Under the pieces are notes generated by a model. The model made no database searches and was not told where the DNA came from. It saw nothing but the letters and a program-made list of their open reading frames with translations. This document shows, in pieces, positions 1 through 12,200 of a DNA stretch of 64,000 nt (its first letter is position 1; each line of letters begins with the position of its first letter). A program made the position numbers and the translations under genes. The DNA is from Piper betle (Eukaryota > Streptophyta > Magnoliopsida > Piperales > Piperaceae). Location: assembly GCA_033002965.1 (NCBI GenBank), contig JAURVB010013160.1:25683-89682 (forward strand), written 5' to 3'.

Positions 1-44
1 ATTGCTAAAAAAGAGAAAAAGATGCTAATGGCGGAAATAGTTAC

Positions 45-146
45 TGTGTCGTTCAGTTTCTCAATAGCAGTATTCGCATCCTCCACCAAGCTCATGGTCA
101 CAAAGGCAAACCGGCGGCTCCTTCCAGAGTACTTATCATACAAAAC
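45..146 (-). CDS. RRM exon of a chloroplast-type RNA-binding protein (partial)
   Basis: A 34-codon open exon lies between a good acceptor (TGCAG, just above position 146) and a good donor (GTAACT, positions 44-39). It reads YDKYSGRSRRFAFVTM followed by an EDANTAIEKLN block. This is the RNP1 core and following helix of an RRM domain, and it closely resembles the first RRM of plant PSRP2 / 30 kDa chloroplast ribonucleoproteins, which bind plastid RNA or associate with the plastid 30S subunit. The next exon would lie to the left, outside the window. I found no upstream RRM1 exon or transit-peptide exon on the minus strand between 147 and 1050, so this is either the inner exon of a gene with a long intron or a gene fragment. 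No internal stop is present. Confidence 0.6.
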
Positions 147-1267
147 CTGCATCAAACAAGCATCAAACTTCACAAACCCACACACTTCATCATCTTAAAT
201 TTGTAAAATTTGAAGCTTGATACGTCCCATACAAAAAATATTTAATCTTGAAATTTGATTATTCGAGTTGGTCTCGTCGGGCTTAGATTTGGGTGGGTTT
301 AAAGTAATTTTGATATATTATATTTTTAAAAATTGTTTTGTATAGCTCAAAATGATAACAAATAACAAATATATTATCTTAAATTAAATTTAATCATATA
401 CTTAAATCATGTGATTATATATTTTTATGTAAAAAATTTAAGGCTGATATATTGACTTTAAAGTGACATAAGAAGTGCCGACAGAAGTTAATACCAATCT
501 TTCTTAATCAAAACTAATTGGATTCGATGTGCATTATAACCTATTTAGATGATGATTAATTAAAATAAGTAGTATTTATTGAATACATCCATAGATATGA
601 CATGAAAGATTTAAATTTAAAATTATAACTCATCTTATTTGAGAAAAAAATTATATTTATAATTTGATGAAGTTCATTTTTTTCTTAAATTTAGAGTTTG
701 TTTCAAAATTCATCTCAAATATAATTGAATCAGGACTTGTCCTTGTGTCTACAGGCATGACTAAGAATTCAATATTTGCAACAATTAATAGATAATAACT
801 AAAATAAGAAAAAAACCACGATATTATATTTAAGTAAATCATTTGCCATGTCTTATAATTATATAATAAATAGATAGTTAAGCTAACTCGAACCAACCCG
901 AATTTGAATATCGAACGACTCGAACCCACATATTCCACCTCTATATTTAATAATAATAATAATAATTGTTATTATTATTATTATTAAATAAATAAAATTA
1001 AATAAATAAATAAATAATAAAATAACAGGCCCGACCAATAAACGACCGTATGAATTAAGACCTACTAACGACCCGTTTACCCGGGCAGCGGCGAAAAATG
1101 GCGCGAGGGCTAAAACGCGCGAAACCCGGTGTGCCCCAATTGTTTGGTCGCCCTCTCAAACCCTTCCATGGCGGATTCCCAATACCCCCATCCACCATCT
1201 TCGGAATCCATTCACCCCCACACTTTGTATGTAGTTTAATATAGCATCTACTCTGGTTTCGTCGGAC
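147..1267. other. AT-rich spacer with simple repeats and degenerate hAT-like ends
   Basis: No coding exon is recognisable. The stretch is strongly AT-rich. Around 250-310 and 880-945 it carries GTTGG/TCGGG-type sequences in opposite orientation, ending in CCACCTCTA, which resembles subterminal sequence of small plant hAT elements, but I cannot define both ends. Positions 948-1025 are an (AAT)n/(ATT)n/(AAAT)n simple repeat. From about 1085 the sequence becomes GC-rich and probably corresponds to the promoter/5-prime UTR of the topoisomerase VI B copy. Confidence 0.5.
948..1025. repeat. (AAT)n / (ATT)n / (AAAT)n simple repeat
   Basis: AAT triplets switch to ATT triplets and then AAAT repeats. 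The first part can fold back on itself. Confidence 0.9.
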
Positions 1268-4200
1268 ATGGATTCCGGTGGCAGCGGCCGTGACGGCGAT
1301 TTCAACAAGTGTGGCCAGGGGAAGCTCGAGACGGCCAAGAAGGCGAAGGAAAGCGCTCTCAAGCATAGTATGTTTTCACGAAGATTGGATTCTTGGCTTG
1401 TTATTGTTTTCTTGGTCGGCTGCTTGTTAATTTGGCTCTTGTGTTTTGCAGAATCCCCGGCTGAATTTTTCACGGAGAAGAAGAATGTTGCCGGATTCGA
1501 CAATGCGTGTTTCTTTGCTTTGTCGTCTGTTTTTTTAATTGATTTAGAAGATTTTGGTTGATGCATTTAGATGTTATTTAGCTGATTTTTTTATTGTTCA
1601 ATGGTGGTGGATTGGATCTGGTACAATCTAGCCTGGGAAATCACTGTACACGACCCTGAGAGAGCTTGTAGAGAATTCTCTCGACTCTGCAGAATCTATC
1701 TCTGAGCTCCTGGCTATTGAAGTTACAATGGAAGCGTATTTGCACATCAATAGCAATGTTTTGATTACATCATGTGTGAACTTGAATATCGGTCGTGCAC
1801 CATTAAATTCTACGAAAGATAAAACTAATGGCATCTGACGGAGACTATTTTTGCTGTGATAAAACAGGGAAGAGATCAAGAAAAGCAAGTTTATTAATAT
1901 GATTGGCTTGGTTGATCGAGGGCATGTTGATGAAGAACTGTATGAAGATTTTGAAACCGCCAAAGCTCGTGAGGTGGCTTATTCAAATTTTTTATGATGA
2001 CAGCACTTGTTTTTATTTCACCACTGACGAGGTTGATTGATAAATTAATAGAAGAGGCATCAAATACTAGGGAATTTAAGCACCACAACATGTTCATGCT
2101 TTTCAGCTTCTGTTCTATTTAAATTTACAGAAACGTCTAGCTAAGGAAGCCCGTGACCAAGAAATCCAAGCAAAGAATGCTTCCCTTGGGAATAAGTTGA
2201 AGGAGCACCCAACATTAAAAGGTTTGAAAGGTCGTGGTGAAGCATCCTTTTATAGGGTAGTTTGTAAGGTAGAACTGTTTCACATAATATAAAGTTTATA
2301 ATATTTTCCATATGAGCAAGTGAACATAGAAACTATCAAATTGTTTTTTCAGGACAATGGGAAAGGAATGCCTCATGATGACATCCCAAACATGCTTGGA
2401 CGAGGTCTGTTACAGTCAGATTTAATCGCAGAAAAATTTACAATGTATGTTGTCTATATCATGGCATGCTATAATACAATTCTGTTGATGACATGTAGTT
2501 CTATCTGGGACAAAGTATGGTTTAAAGCAAACACGTGGAAAATTTGGACTTGGAGCAAAGATGGCGATGCTTTCTTCTTTTTATGCGTACTGTTTTTGTT
2601 TGATTTCAGTAGTTGGAGGGAATTATTAGCTTCTAATTCAATTTATACGTTACTTATGTGAAACTTTCAATGCAAGTTACTTTTGGACTAAGAACCAACT
2701 CAAATAAGCATTTTGGGTTTTAAAAAAGTTAGCGATGATAAATATATTGAGGTGCATATGCTCTTTAATGTGCATCATGCATGATTCATTACATTTTTTT
2801 CTTGTCAATTTAGCTGATTTTTATTGCAGGCACTGATTTGATCCAAAATGAGTACCAGACTTCTTATTGAGATTTCAACATCAATGACGAGTCAAAATTT
2901 TATTTTGTTTTGCTGGCTGGATATTGACATTCATAAGGACGAGTACTAGATTTTGATTGTTACTTTAGACCGGAGAAGGAAAAGGATTGATGTTTTAAAT
3001 ATTTTACAGAAACATTCCACCTGTTCATTTGCACGAAAAATGTGACAGCAAGGAGCATTGGCATGGAGCAGAAATCCAAGTTATTATTGAAGGAAACTGG
3101 ACAACTTATCGTGTTAGCTAGGGCTTTGGACAGTAGTTGGCTTTTTTGAAGGTCTTTAGATTTCTTAAAATAGACTCAGCATTGGGTGTTTCATGCATCA
3201 ACATCTTCTTGAGACTACTTGTGACCATGAAAAAAAGAAGATATGGATTCTCATTTAACTTTGACATAGTTCTCAATTCATCTTCCTATTGTTTTTGACT
3301 GGTTAATACGTTTTTTATCTTTTAACCACGTCCTTGCGTCATGGATAAATTATCTGAAGCGTATTCGATCACTATCTATTGTAGTACAGGACATCTTTTC
3401 ACTCTTCTGGTTGGACCTTTTCGGTGATGCATATTTTATTGATATGAGAATCAGACATCTTTTTGATCCAGGGCGTATTTGTAGCTCATTTGCATAATTT
3501 TTTTGACCTTGTGAAGTTAAAGTTTCTACATTATATGCAACAGATGGCTGTGATCACTCTTTATGCTCAATTTCTTTTCAAATTTGTCTCTGATGCCGCA
3601 GAGTGAGTTTTCCATCTGTGAATGAAATCATTATCTTGCCAATTTTCATGCACTCATTTCTGATGTTGTTTGTTTTTCATTATCTTAATTGTCAATAAAA
3701 ATGTAACAGTACGCTTTGCTCGAAGAAAAGACGTAATGCCTCCAATTCCTCTGGAAACAAAGCATCATCCATCGGCAGTAGATTTACTTCTCATAAAGCG
3801 TCTGATTGCTGAAACTTCAAAATCAAATCTTCTGCAATTTCTTCAGCATGAGTTTGTGAACATCAATAAATCTTATGCAGAGCGGCTAATCGGTATTTAC
3901 TGCAACAAACTTGTGTGCTATTAAATTACAACTTGATTAAACTGAATCTTTTATCTGTCGAGAAATTCGCAAAATAAATCTGACCATATACAGCAATCTT
4001 TTCAACTGTATTTCTGCTTGAATACCAGATTATGTAGATGGCTTATGCCGGCTCCCTTTGTCTTTCAGGTGAATTATATCAGACTTTCATCTGACAATGG
4101 CTGTGAAATCTCTTACATCTCAACAAATTGTTTGAATCCAGCAGCTACTTAAGTCAAGCGAAGTTTGATGATCCCAGTGGGGATGTAAGAGTTTGATATT

Positions 4201-5153
4201 AAGATGCATGTAATTTATAGTTGATTCATTTCATTCGTCAGCCATCATGCTTTAAATGTGTTCGACATGAAGTACGAATTTAACAATTACTAAATTGTAG
4301 TGTCTAAGTCCAGCTGGGGAATACAATCTACAACCAGGGATTATAAAAGAGCTGCATCCAGGCATGGTTGCCACTTATGTAGGAAGGTTGCAATCTTTGG
4401 TTTTTTGTGTACAGTTTTCCAGTAAAATCTAAATTGAGATATTAAACTTAGTTTTTCGCTGATTGTGATATTTGGTTCAGGCCACAAGTGTTTGAAGGTC
4501 ACCCCTTTATAGTAGAAGCAGGAATTAGTATAGGGGGCAAAGACGTTAAGCAGGTCATCTCCCATTGAACGTTTGTTATTGGTCTACATATTTCTTTGGA
4601 GTGATTGTCCCATCGAAGTTTCCGTTGATCATCCTTATTCTTAATAAAGTAGCTCACTTTTGTTGAGAGGTTAAGAAGTATTAAGGCATAAGTTGGTTGC
4701 AGCTGGAATAGCTACAAGATCAATCAGACACAAGACAAAATAGGTATCTTTGTGAGCAATGTGAGCACTAAAATACCTTTCAAAGGGTCTGGAAAGGAAT
4801 ATGTGGGAGATGATATTAGTGAATTAGCTGCTGCTGTGAAGGTGCGGTGCCTGCTACATATACAGAACCTTTTCGCATCCTTAAAATGCAAGGCAAGGAA
4901 ATGATTGTACATGTTTGTTTCATTTCTTTGTAGTCTTCCATCGAACAATGCTGCGTTCGATTGAAGTAAAAAATAGTAAAGAAAATCCAAGCCCGGGAAC
5001 GTCAGGAAAGAAAGCGTAATATATCAAGGCATTCCACGACCTGTTTCTCACTAGTTACAAGAATGACTTGGTACTCAAATAGCTTTCCAAATTGCAGGTT
5101 CATACCTGACGTTTCCAGGTCTAACTGTGTTCTTAAACAAATGGCCGAGTGCA
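1268..5153 (+). pseudogene. TOP6B: DNA topoisomerase VI subunit B pseudogene
   Basis: About 18 exon-like blocks in order match plant topoisomerase VI subunit B (the GHKL ATPase subunit used in endoreduplication). Examples are the start block (1268-1367), TLRELVENSLDSAESI (1632-1730), DNGKGMPHDDIPNM (2353-2404), GTKYGLKQTRGKFGLGAKM (2499-2563), AEIQVIIEGNWTTYR (3010-3112), a long FARRKDV to YAERLIG block (3699-3892), and a C-terminal FIPDVSR block (5098-5153). It is broken. TGA at 2839-2841 replaces the Trp of ALIWSKM, TGA at 4133-4135 replaces the Arg after SQQIV, TAA at 4967-4969 interrupts the LKSKIVK motif, and the block after 4133 is frameshifted. The exon expected between 4554 and 4702 (the FANRIPLLFEQGAD region) is absent. 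Two donors read GC instead of GT (after 1504 and 2563). Retained introns exclude retroposition. The gene stops abruptly at the junction with the WD40 fragment. Expected full length is about 670 codons. Confidence 0.9.
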
Positions 5154-5884
5154 GGTTCCGGTGGAGTGGCTTCGGTTTCCATGACTGCTTGGACTCGGTC
5201 CACACCACCACCGCGTGGTCGCTCCCGCCGGTGGGGAGGAAGTTGATGCAGTTGATGATGCCTCTATGGTGGAGCTTGGGATGGAGGAAGGCGACACGGT
5301 TTTGGCCCTTGGCGTTCATGCCGAAGACGGAGGTGTAGGCCGGCGGGGTGCCAGGCTATCGCCTCCGGTCACCGGCGCTGCCCGGGGGAGGAGCAGTCGA
5401 CGGCGGCGCCGCCCCGGAGCCGCCGACCTGGACCTGCCAGAGCCGGACGAGGCCTTCGAGCGCGCTGGTGGCGAAGAGGCGGTCGTTGACGGGGTTGAGC
5501 TCTAAGGACCGGATCTTCCGACGATGGCGGCTGGGGAAGATGACGCTGGGTTGGAACTTGAGCAGCCGCGGGGTAGGTAAGTTGCGGACAAAGGGGATCA
5601 GATCCTTGTGCCCCCTCTTCTGCGCCGGCGCCGGTGGGGGTAAAGGTGGGAACTTTATGATCGGGGAGCTTGCGGGAGTGGATGCGGTGGAGGCGGGACT
5701 GGAAGAGGCGGGTGGCGCGGTGGAGCTGCCGCTTGAGCTGCTCCGCCTCCCTGGCCTTCTGCCCGACCAGCGCCGCCAACGCATCCTCACCGTCGTCGCC
5801 GTCTTCCTCTTCCTCTTCATAGGATTGGTGGTGGTCTTCGTCGTCGATCCTCGGCTTCTTCGACGGCCGCGGGGGATTGCTCAT
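5150..5884 (-). pseudogene. truncated WD40-repeat protein gene, frameshifted
   Basis: Read leftward from an ATG at 5884, the sequence gives a basic/acidic N-terminus (KKPRIDDEDHHQSYEEEEED) and a helix rich in Arg and Leu. Then the reading frame shifts by one near 5630-5660 into a frame carrying WD-repeat sequence (LELNPVNDRLFATSALEGLVRLWQV). A TAG at 5356-5358 interrupts it. The same frame continues with INCINFLPTGGSDHAVVVW and stops at LHRNLHSA, exactly where topoisomerase VI B begins on the opposite strand. One clear and one partial WD repeat are visible, so most of the propeller is missing. I recognise the fold but not the specific family member. The exon is GC-rich, unlike its flanks, consistent with a GC-rich first exon. 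The frameshift, stop and truncation make it a pseudogene fragment. Confidence 0.75.
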
Positions 5885-6600
5885 CGTCGTCTCCGGCGGC
5901 CGGCGGAGATATTAGAGGCGGGTGGCGGTAGAAAGGTCAGTTGGATTGTATAAAAAGTGGGAGATGGCAGTGGGAGGGGGTGGTTTGGGTAGAATGGTCA
6001 TTTTGCGAAGGCGGGTAATGGGCGGACCAATTTTTCATTTTCCTGTAAGCGGTCCGAGTTTATATAAGAATTGGGTGCAGTGCCACCGGCATGTAAATGC
6101 CTCGTCTCCTCTTTTCTAATTTTTTTCTGATATCGCTTCCTTATCGCCCCCCTGAAAAAAACTAACCGGTTTTCTAAATGTGACAAATGTATAAACAGGG
6201 CGTATAATTTAACTTCATTTGGACAAAGTTGCATCTTATTCGAGCAGGAACGAAATTTAACAAACAGAGGAATATTCAAGCTTATGGGGGAAAAATTCAA
6301 GCTCATCTACCATGGGACCTCGCGTCTCCATAAATTTCAATGTTTTGACGAAACGAATGGTACGTTCGGCACTTTTGCACGACTCGTATGAAGTGAAACC
6401 CGCCTGCCGAATATCCAACCTCGGTTCTTGAGCCAGTATAGCTTTTTGAGCCAAACTCATTTATAAACAGAGGAAAAAATAACGTCAAAACAATTGAAAT
6501 AATGTCGAAGAATGGAAACATTAAAGTAGAGGTGGCAACTTAAGCAACTCGCAAGCATAAATCTGGATGACCTTTTTGATAACTAAAATATATCAAATAT
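5885..6600. other. spacer upstream of the WD40 fragment
   Basis: Positions 5885-6120 are moderately GC-rich and probably the remnant promoter/5-prime UTR of the WD40 fragment. The rest is unassigned. TAGAGGTGGCAA at 6527-6538 resembles a hAT terminal sequence but no partner end was found. Confidence 0.4.
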
Positions 6601-6810
6601 TGTGTCCTACGGATGTGTCGTGTCTATCTCAACGTACGTCATCCCGTCGCATGTTGGCCATCGGCACAGCAACGCCCTCACCCCTTGTACTGGTAAACGA
6701 ACCCCTCCGCCACCGGAGCTTCTCTTCCACAGATATCTTCCCTTCCTCCGTTCTTCTCCTAATGTGAGATTCATGCTATATTTTTTAATTGAATTCGATG
6801 CGCCGGTTTG

Positions 6811-7100
6811 TTGGATCCAATTTGCATTTGAAATGCGCCCTCCCCCCGGATTGAACAACAAATCCAATCCAAATTGCATTTCTGTGTCATGTTGTTGGAT
6901 CCAAATTGCATTCGAATGATAAAGTTTGGTTCTTGTTGTATTATTATTATTTCTTTTCCAATGTGCATTTCAAATGGTTGAATTTGTTGTTGATGTGTTA
7001 TTTTTGGATCCAATTTGCGTTCATATGGTTGGATTTGGTGCTGATGTGTTGATTTTGTTGGATCCCATCTGCATTTCAAATGGTTCATTTGGGGCTCATT
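6811..7100 (+). repeat. degenerate repeats around a TTGGATCCAATTTGCATTT core
   Basis: The motif TTGGATCCAAATTGCATT and variants recur at about 6811, 6865, 6895, 7004 and 7058, each followed by an ATGGTT/GTTGATGTGTT-type tail in the later copies. Spacing is irregular (about 30-110 bases), so this is a decayed minisatellite. It sits upstream of the oxidoreductase, in what may be 5-prime untranslated or first-intron sequence. Confidence 0.6.
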
Positions 7101-7379
7101 CCCCCCCACCCAATTTTCTTTTCGTTTTGGAAGATTTTAATTCAATTTTTAGCATTTTCTAAGCAATGTTTACTACATACTTGGTCTCTTGGAGCTGATG
7201 TTGTATGCACTCCTCGGTTACTGGGCGGGAATGTCGCGTACAGCATTTTTTGGTGTATGCATTACTCAATTACTGTGATCGAGTGAAAAACTGTGTTTAG
7301 AATTGGTAGTTGCTTGGTTTTGTTTGTGTATTGGCTTGAAGGTCCTTCTCTGTAGCTGGCAATAGATTCTTTTTTAATT

Positions 7380-8950
7380 AGTTTTTTATTGATACAAATT
7401 TATTATAATTGATAAATATATCAGTCGTGATTAAGTTATATAATGATAATTAGAGTATCATTCCAACGGTGAATAGTTATTCACTTAATTAAAATTCTTA
7501 AACTAAATTATCTAGAGCAAGAGAAAACAATTTTTTATGATTTTAACTAAATTTTAATCTAAAATAAAATAAAAAGAAAATAAGGTCTAATCTAAAGTCT
7601 AGGTTTCTCAATATACAAATACTATAATAAAGATTCAATTTCACTTAAATTAATCATTGACAAGATATTTATATAAAAAATTTTAATTATTACTTCCCAT
7701 GAGACGGTGAAATTCCTATTATTTAATTATCCCTTTTCAAACCTAATTAACTATCTTAGAAATCAATTAACTTCAAATATCCCTTTTTGGGTCTATTCTC
7801 CATTAATTTCAATGTAAGATGGATTAAACTCCATGAATTTGTTACAGTTATTTAGACTGCGGTTTAAACAGACCACATAAATATCCAACGACTTCTCTTC
7901 AGGCTAATCACATTCAATTTATGATTGTGTTTTATAAATCCCCCATAGACAGAGTATAATCAATTTATCATTTAATTAATTATTTATCATAGTTTTCCTC
8001 TTTGAAACTTCAATATGCTTCAATAATTAACCAAATAAATAAAAACATTAAGCACAATAAAACACAAGTCTCATGGAAAAATAATAATACAAATTTTAAC
8101 TAATATAAAATATTCAAGTCATTGGTTTAAGATCCATCTACTCTCTAGCATAAACTAATATGCTCCATAAAATATAAAAAAAGACCATAACAAAGTATTC
8201 AAAAGATTCATAATAATATTACAATAAAAACTAAAGAAGAGAAAATAAGAAAAAATCTTATGATCTGATCTTTGAAAGCAATATCTCTTTTCCTTCTCTT
8301 AAATCTTCAATCTTTTCCTTTTAATTTGCCTTAAGGGAATAGAGTGAATAGCCTCCAAACTATGAAGAATAGATGAGAAAAAAGGTCTCATATTTTGTGC
8401 ATGAATAACCTTTTTATAGTAGAAAGTAATAGCATTTTCCTTGAAGAAATCGGTTTATTAAATTTAGAATTATCCAAATTTTCTATGCACCAGCACCGCA
8501 GCCTTCACTTACTAGTGTTGCGGCCTTAATTGCTCTTGAGTTTTCCTGATGTAGCCCAGCGCCGCGGCTGCCAAACCAGGGAGCTACAACATCAGGGGGC
8601 TGATTTCTTCATGCCTTTTTCCTTCTTCACCGCGGCCTCAACTCCAGGGAGTTAGAGTGTTGTGGCCTTCAATAATTCACCTACTTTTCTTGATTATTTC
8701 TTCATTTTTCACTTGGTTCACCCACATTCTTCTTGATTCATTCGCTCCATAACCATGCAACCTTCAAGGCGAATAAAATATCTATTAAAACTCCTATATA
8801 ACACTAAGATTAAGTAACACTAAACACATTAAAATTCACCTAACTAAGAAAAACCGATCAAAACTCGTTAAAAACTCCTCAAAAACCTCAAATACTAGAC
8901 ACAATTAAGCACTTAAGACTAAGTAAAATATAGATATATGACATACTTAT
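7380..8950 (-). mobile_element. possible retrotransposon non-coding fragment
   Basis: About 1.5 kb of AT-rich sequence without exons holds a GC-richer block at 8490-8680 with repeated GCCGCGG/AGCGCC words. Read on the minus strand it begins TGATAAGTATG and runs through a TTAGTCTTAAGTGC stretch, a style typical of plant LTR-retrotransposon untranslated regions. No TG/CA terminal repeats, primer-binding site or target duplication could be fixed, so the assignment is tentative. Confidence 0.3.
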
Positions 8951-9237
8951 CACTTATCTTGAGGTTACCCATGGTTCTAGACTTTTTGTCTTTGATTCTT
9001 TATTTTGTGTTTTATTGGGAATCATGATTCTATTCTGTTGTTATCTTGATGCTTGCCTCATGAGTGGCCTCTAGGTGTTTGTATATGATTTGAATATTAA
9101 GAGGAAATTCTTGTGGTTACTTAAATGCCAAAACAATTCCATGACTTGTTGTCCGTGTTTGTTTTACATTTTGGATTGAAAAACATGCAAGTATGACATG
9201 TTAAACATTTTCTTTGAAAATAGTTAAAAGGTGTCTG

Positions 9238-12200
9238 ATGGGCATTCCAAATATTGCAATACTCGGTGCTGGTATTTTCGTTCGGACGCAGTACATTCCT
9301 CGATTGAGAGAAATTTCAGACGTAGTGCTAGTCAAAGCTGTATGGAGCCGTAGTGAAGTATGTTTCTTGCACTTATTCAGTAAATTGAAAGATGAGTTGT
9401 TGAAGAAGCATCTATCAACTATGATGCTTTTTTCATAGCGTTCAGCAAATTATACAATCTTTGATTCCTTTTGAAATACCCTTTATGATTGTCTATGATA
9501 AAATCAGGAATCAGCTAGAGCAGCTGCTGTGCTTGCTAGGGAAATTTTCCCTGATGTTGAGTGTAAATGGGGTGAAACTGGTCTTGATGAAATTGCTGAC
9601 GATAAGCTGATTCATGGAGTAGCTATTGTACTTGCTGGGCAAATCCAGGTTTGTCAAACCTTAACTTAAATCTCTTCTGATTCAGTTTCCTGCTGTTAAC
9701 TATTTGACAAAGTCTAGAAGCTTAGGATGTTTGAGTTTATTTCATGGCTTGACAACTGTTTATGTTATTGTTGAAAGCCTCAAGATGATGAAAGCTTTCG
9801 TGAAACTTATGCATGATCTCAATGGCTATATGTTAGCCAACAAATTTTAACAGGTCTTTTCTGATAATGTACTTGGGACCACTTCTTTTTTCTTTTTTCA
9901 TGCCAAATTGCTAGATACAAGGGTAACGGGAAACGGGATTTTAGTTCTATTCATCAGATCCCAGAGCATCTTTAGTTATGCCCTGTACAAGTGCTTATGT
10001 TGATTTAACATTTTTATTGAAATGATACAAATCCAAAACACCGTGAATGTGCCAGTTTGAATTTGTTGCTTTTGAAGGCATCTTTGACTTGTTATTCATG
10101 AACAGGTGGATATGTCGCTGAGGATGTTAAAGGCCGGGAAGCATGTACTTCAAGGTAGACTTTAACATAATATTACTTTCCTTCTGATGACATTTGTAAT
10201 TTACCTTACGCATTATATACATGTATATTGTCTGCCTCATCACGGGTTTAGGTTGTTTGTTCCATTAAGGCCATGTGATATATCTGTATATTTTAATTCA
10301 ATAATTTTCTTGGCCACATTACTCATGGTATGTGTAGGTAATTTGAATAATTATTTATTTCATGATTTGAAGAGCCGCCGTTCTTCCCATAAAAAAATTT
10401 ATAATGATCTTGGACAATTGACATATGGCAAATCTTAATGCTAAAGTTCTTGTAGGTTGACATATTTTTGAGAAAGTAGGAGCTGCTAAACTTGTTGATG
10501 GTTGACAACCAGCATGAAATTGTTGACATATTCGTACAATGCTACTGAAAATGCATATGACTGAGATTATGGGTGTGGGCAAATGTACTTCTTTTTCCAA
10601 TTTAAACTTTCTCCCAGTTGGATGATAGGGATAACAAATAATATGTCGTGTACATTTATTAGAATCTCTAAAATTCTCAGTTATTTGTTTTCTTCAATAT
10701 GATAATGGTTCCTTACTTGAATTTTTATTTGTGTTTGATTGGTTAATTTGGTGGCTATGAAGAGAAACCTGCTGCTGGCTGTAAGTGCATCAGTTCTTTA
10801 AGTTCATTGTTCATTGAGTAGCAAATTTTCTATTAATTTTTTCCTATGATAATTCTTGTGAGTAGAAAAGTAGCTGCAGCTTTTCTTGTGCCGGTTTCTA
10901 CTTCTAAAAGAATTTATCTTGCCACATTTTCAACATCTGACTACTATATAATTAGTTATATAGGGGTTTCAAGAGGTTATCATTTGTCTCTCTCTTTAGC
11001 ACCCTCATTTTCTTTCCCCGCAATAGACCATAGCAGGACTTGCTTTTTATATTCCAACCTCAAGAATTTTAAAAGTGTGCCCATAACAAATTGGATACTG
11101 AAACTATCGAGAATTCTTGCTCACAATTTAAACAGATGTTTGTTTAGCTGAATTTCTGATCAGACAAAAAATTCATTATTTTTTATTAGCGTGTCTGAAT
11201 TTGTCAAATATGGCCGTCAAGTGGTCTTTAGATTTGTAAAGAACTTGTGTCTTCTCCCACTGTTCTCAAATAGTTTTTAGCATCCTTTTCTCTCACCACT
11301 GTCGCATCCAATTTTCTACACCAATTGATTTCAACCCTCTTTCCATAATTGATAATAGTAAGTTTAAGTGAGTTGTCTTGACTGGATCAATTAGAAGAGT
11401 TTGGGAAGAGAGAGAAAAGGCTGTTCGCTACAGGGAAAACTAGATCGCCAAATAATTGGAAAATATAGAAGGGTTGTTTTATTGTTGCAGTAGATTTGCC
11501 AATTGCATATCTTTCCAGGCCATTAGTTTTGCTACAGAACAGAATAGGAATATTACAAAGACCCATTTCAATGCTTTACTTGAACTAAAGATATGCTCTA
11601 TGTTCTTTTCCTCTTATTTTGTTTTTTATTTGATAAAGACAAATGATAGATGTAATATCCATATGCGTCTTCTTATAAATAAGTTTATGATTAGTAGCAT
11701 TCAAACTGAAGCAGCACTTGGTGTGTAGCTGCTAGCGAGGCTGAAATGGCATTGTCAAGTTATAGATCATTTTGCCAGCAACTACCTACTCGTCCAGTTT
11801 GGGCAGTTGCAGAAAACTACCGGTTTGAGCCTGCCTTTTTAGAGGTATTTAGGTTTTGTTATATTCTGCAAGCTGTCTTTTACTCTATCAACTTGGCGAA
11901 GTACACAGTGGTTTCTGATTTTAGGCCAGAAAACTTGTGAATGAGATTGGTGATATGATGACTGTTCAAGTAATTGTTGAGGGATCAATGAATAGTTCAA
12001 ATCCATACTTCTCAAGCAGTTGGCGGCGAAACTTCACTGTGAGTGCAATATAACGATAATTTGTAAAGTTGATTTTGGAATTTTTGAAAATAAATACTGT
12101 TTATAGCCAGTATTATAATCATGGAGATCTGATACGAGAAAGTGCTTTGTTTTGCAGGGGGTTTCATTCTAGACATGGGAGTACACTTTATTGCAGGTTT

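Noticed and set aside
6527..6560. hAT element starting TAGAGGTGGCAA
   Set aside because: No matching opposite end or target duplication was found.
1000..6600. Pack-MULE or Helitron ends around the topoisomerase/WD40 chimera
   Set aside because: I could not find paired long inverted repeats with a 9-bp duplication, nor a TC...CTRR pair with hairpin, so no carrier element is claimed.
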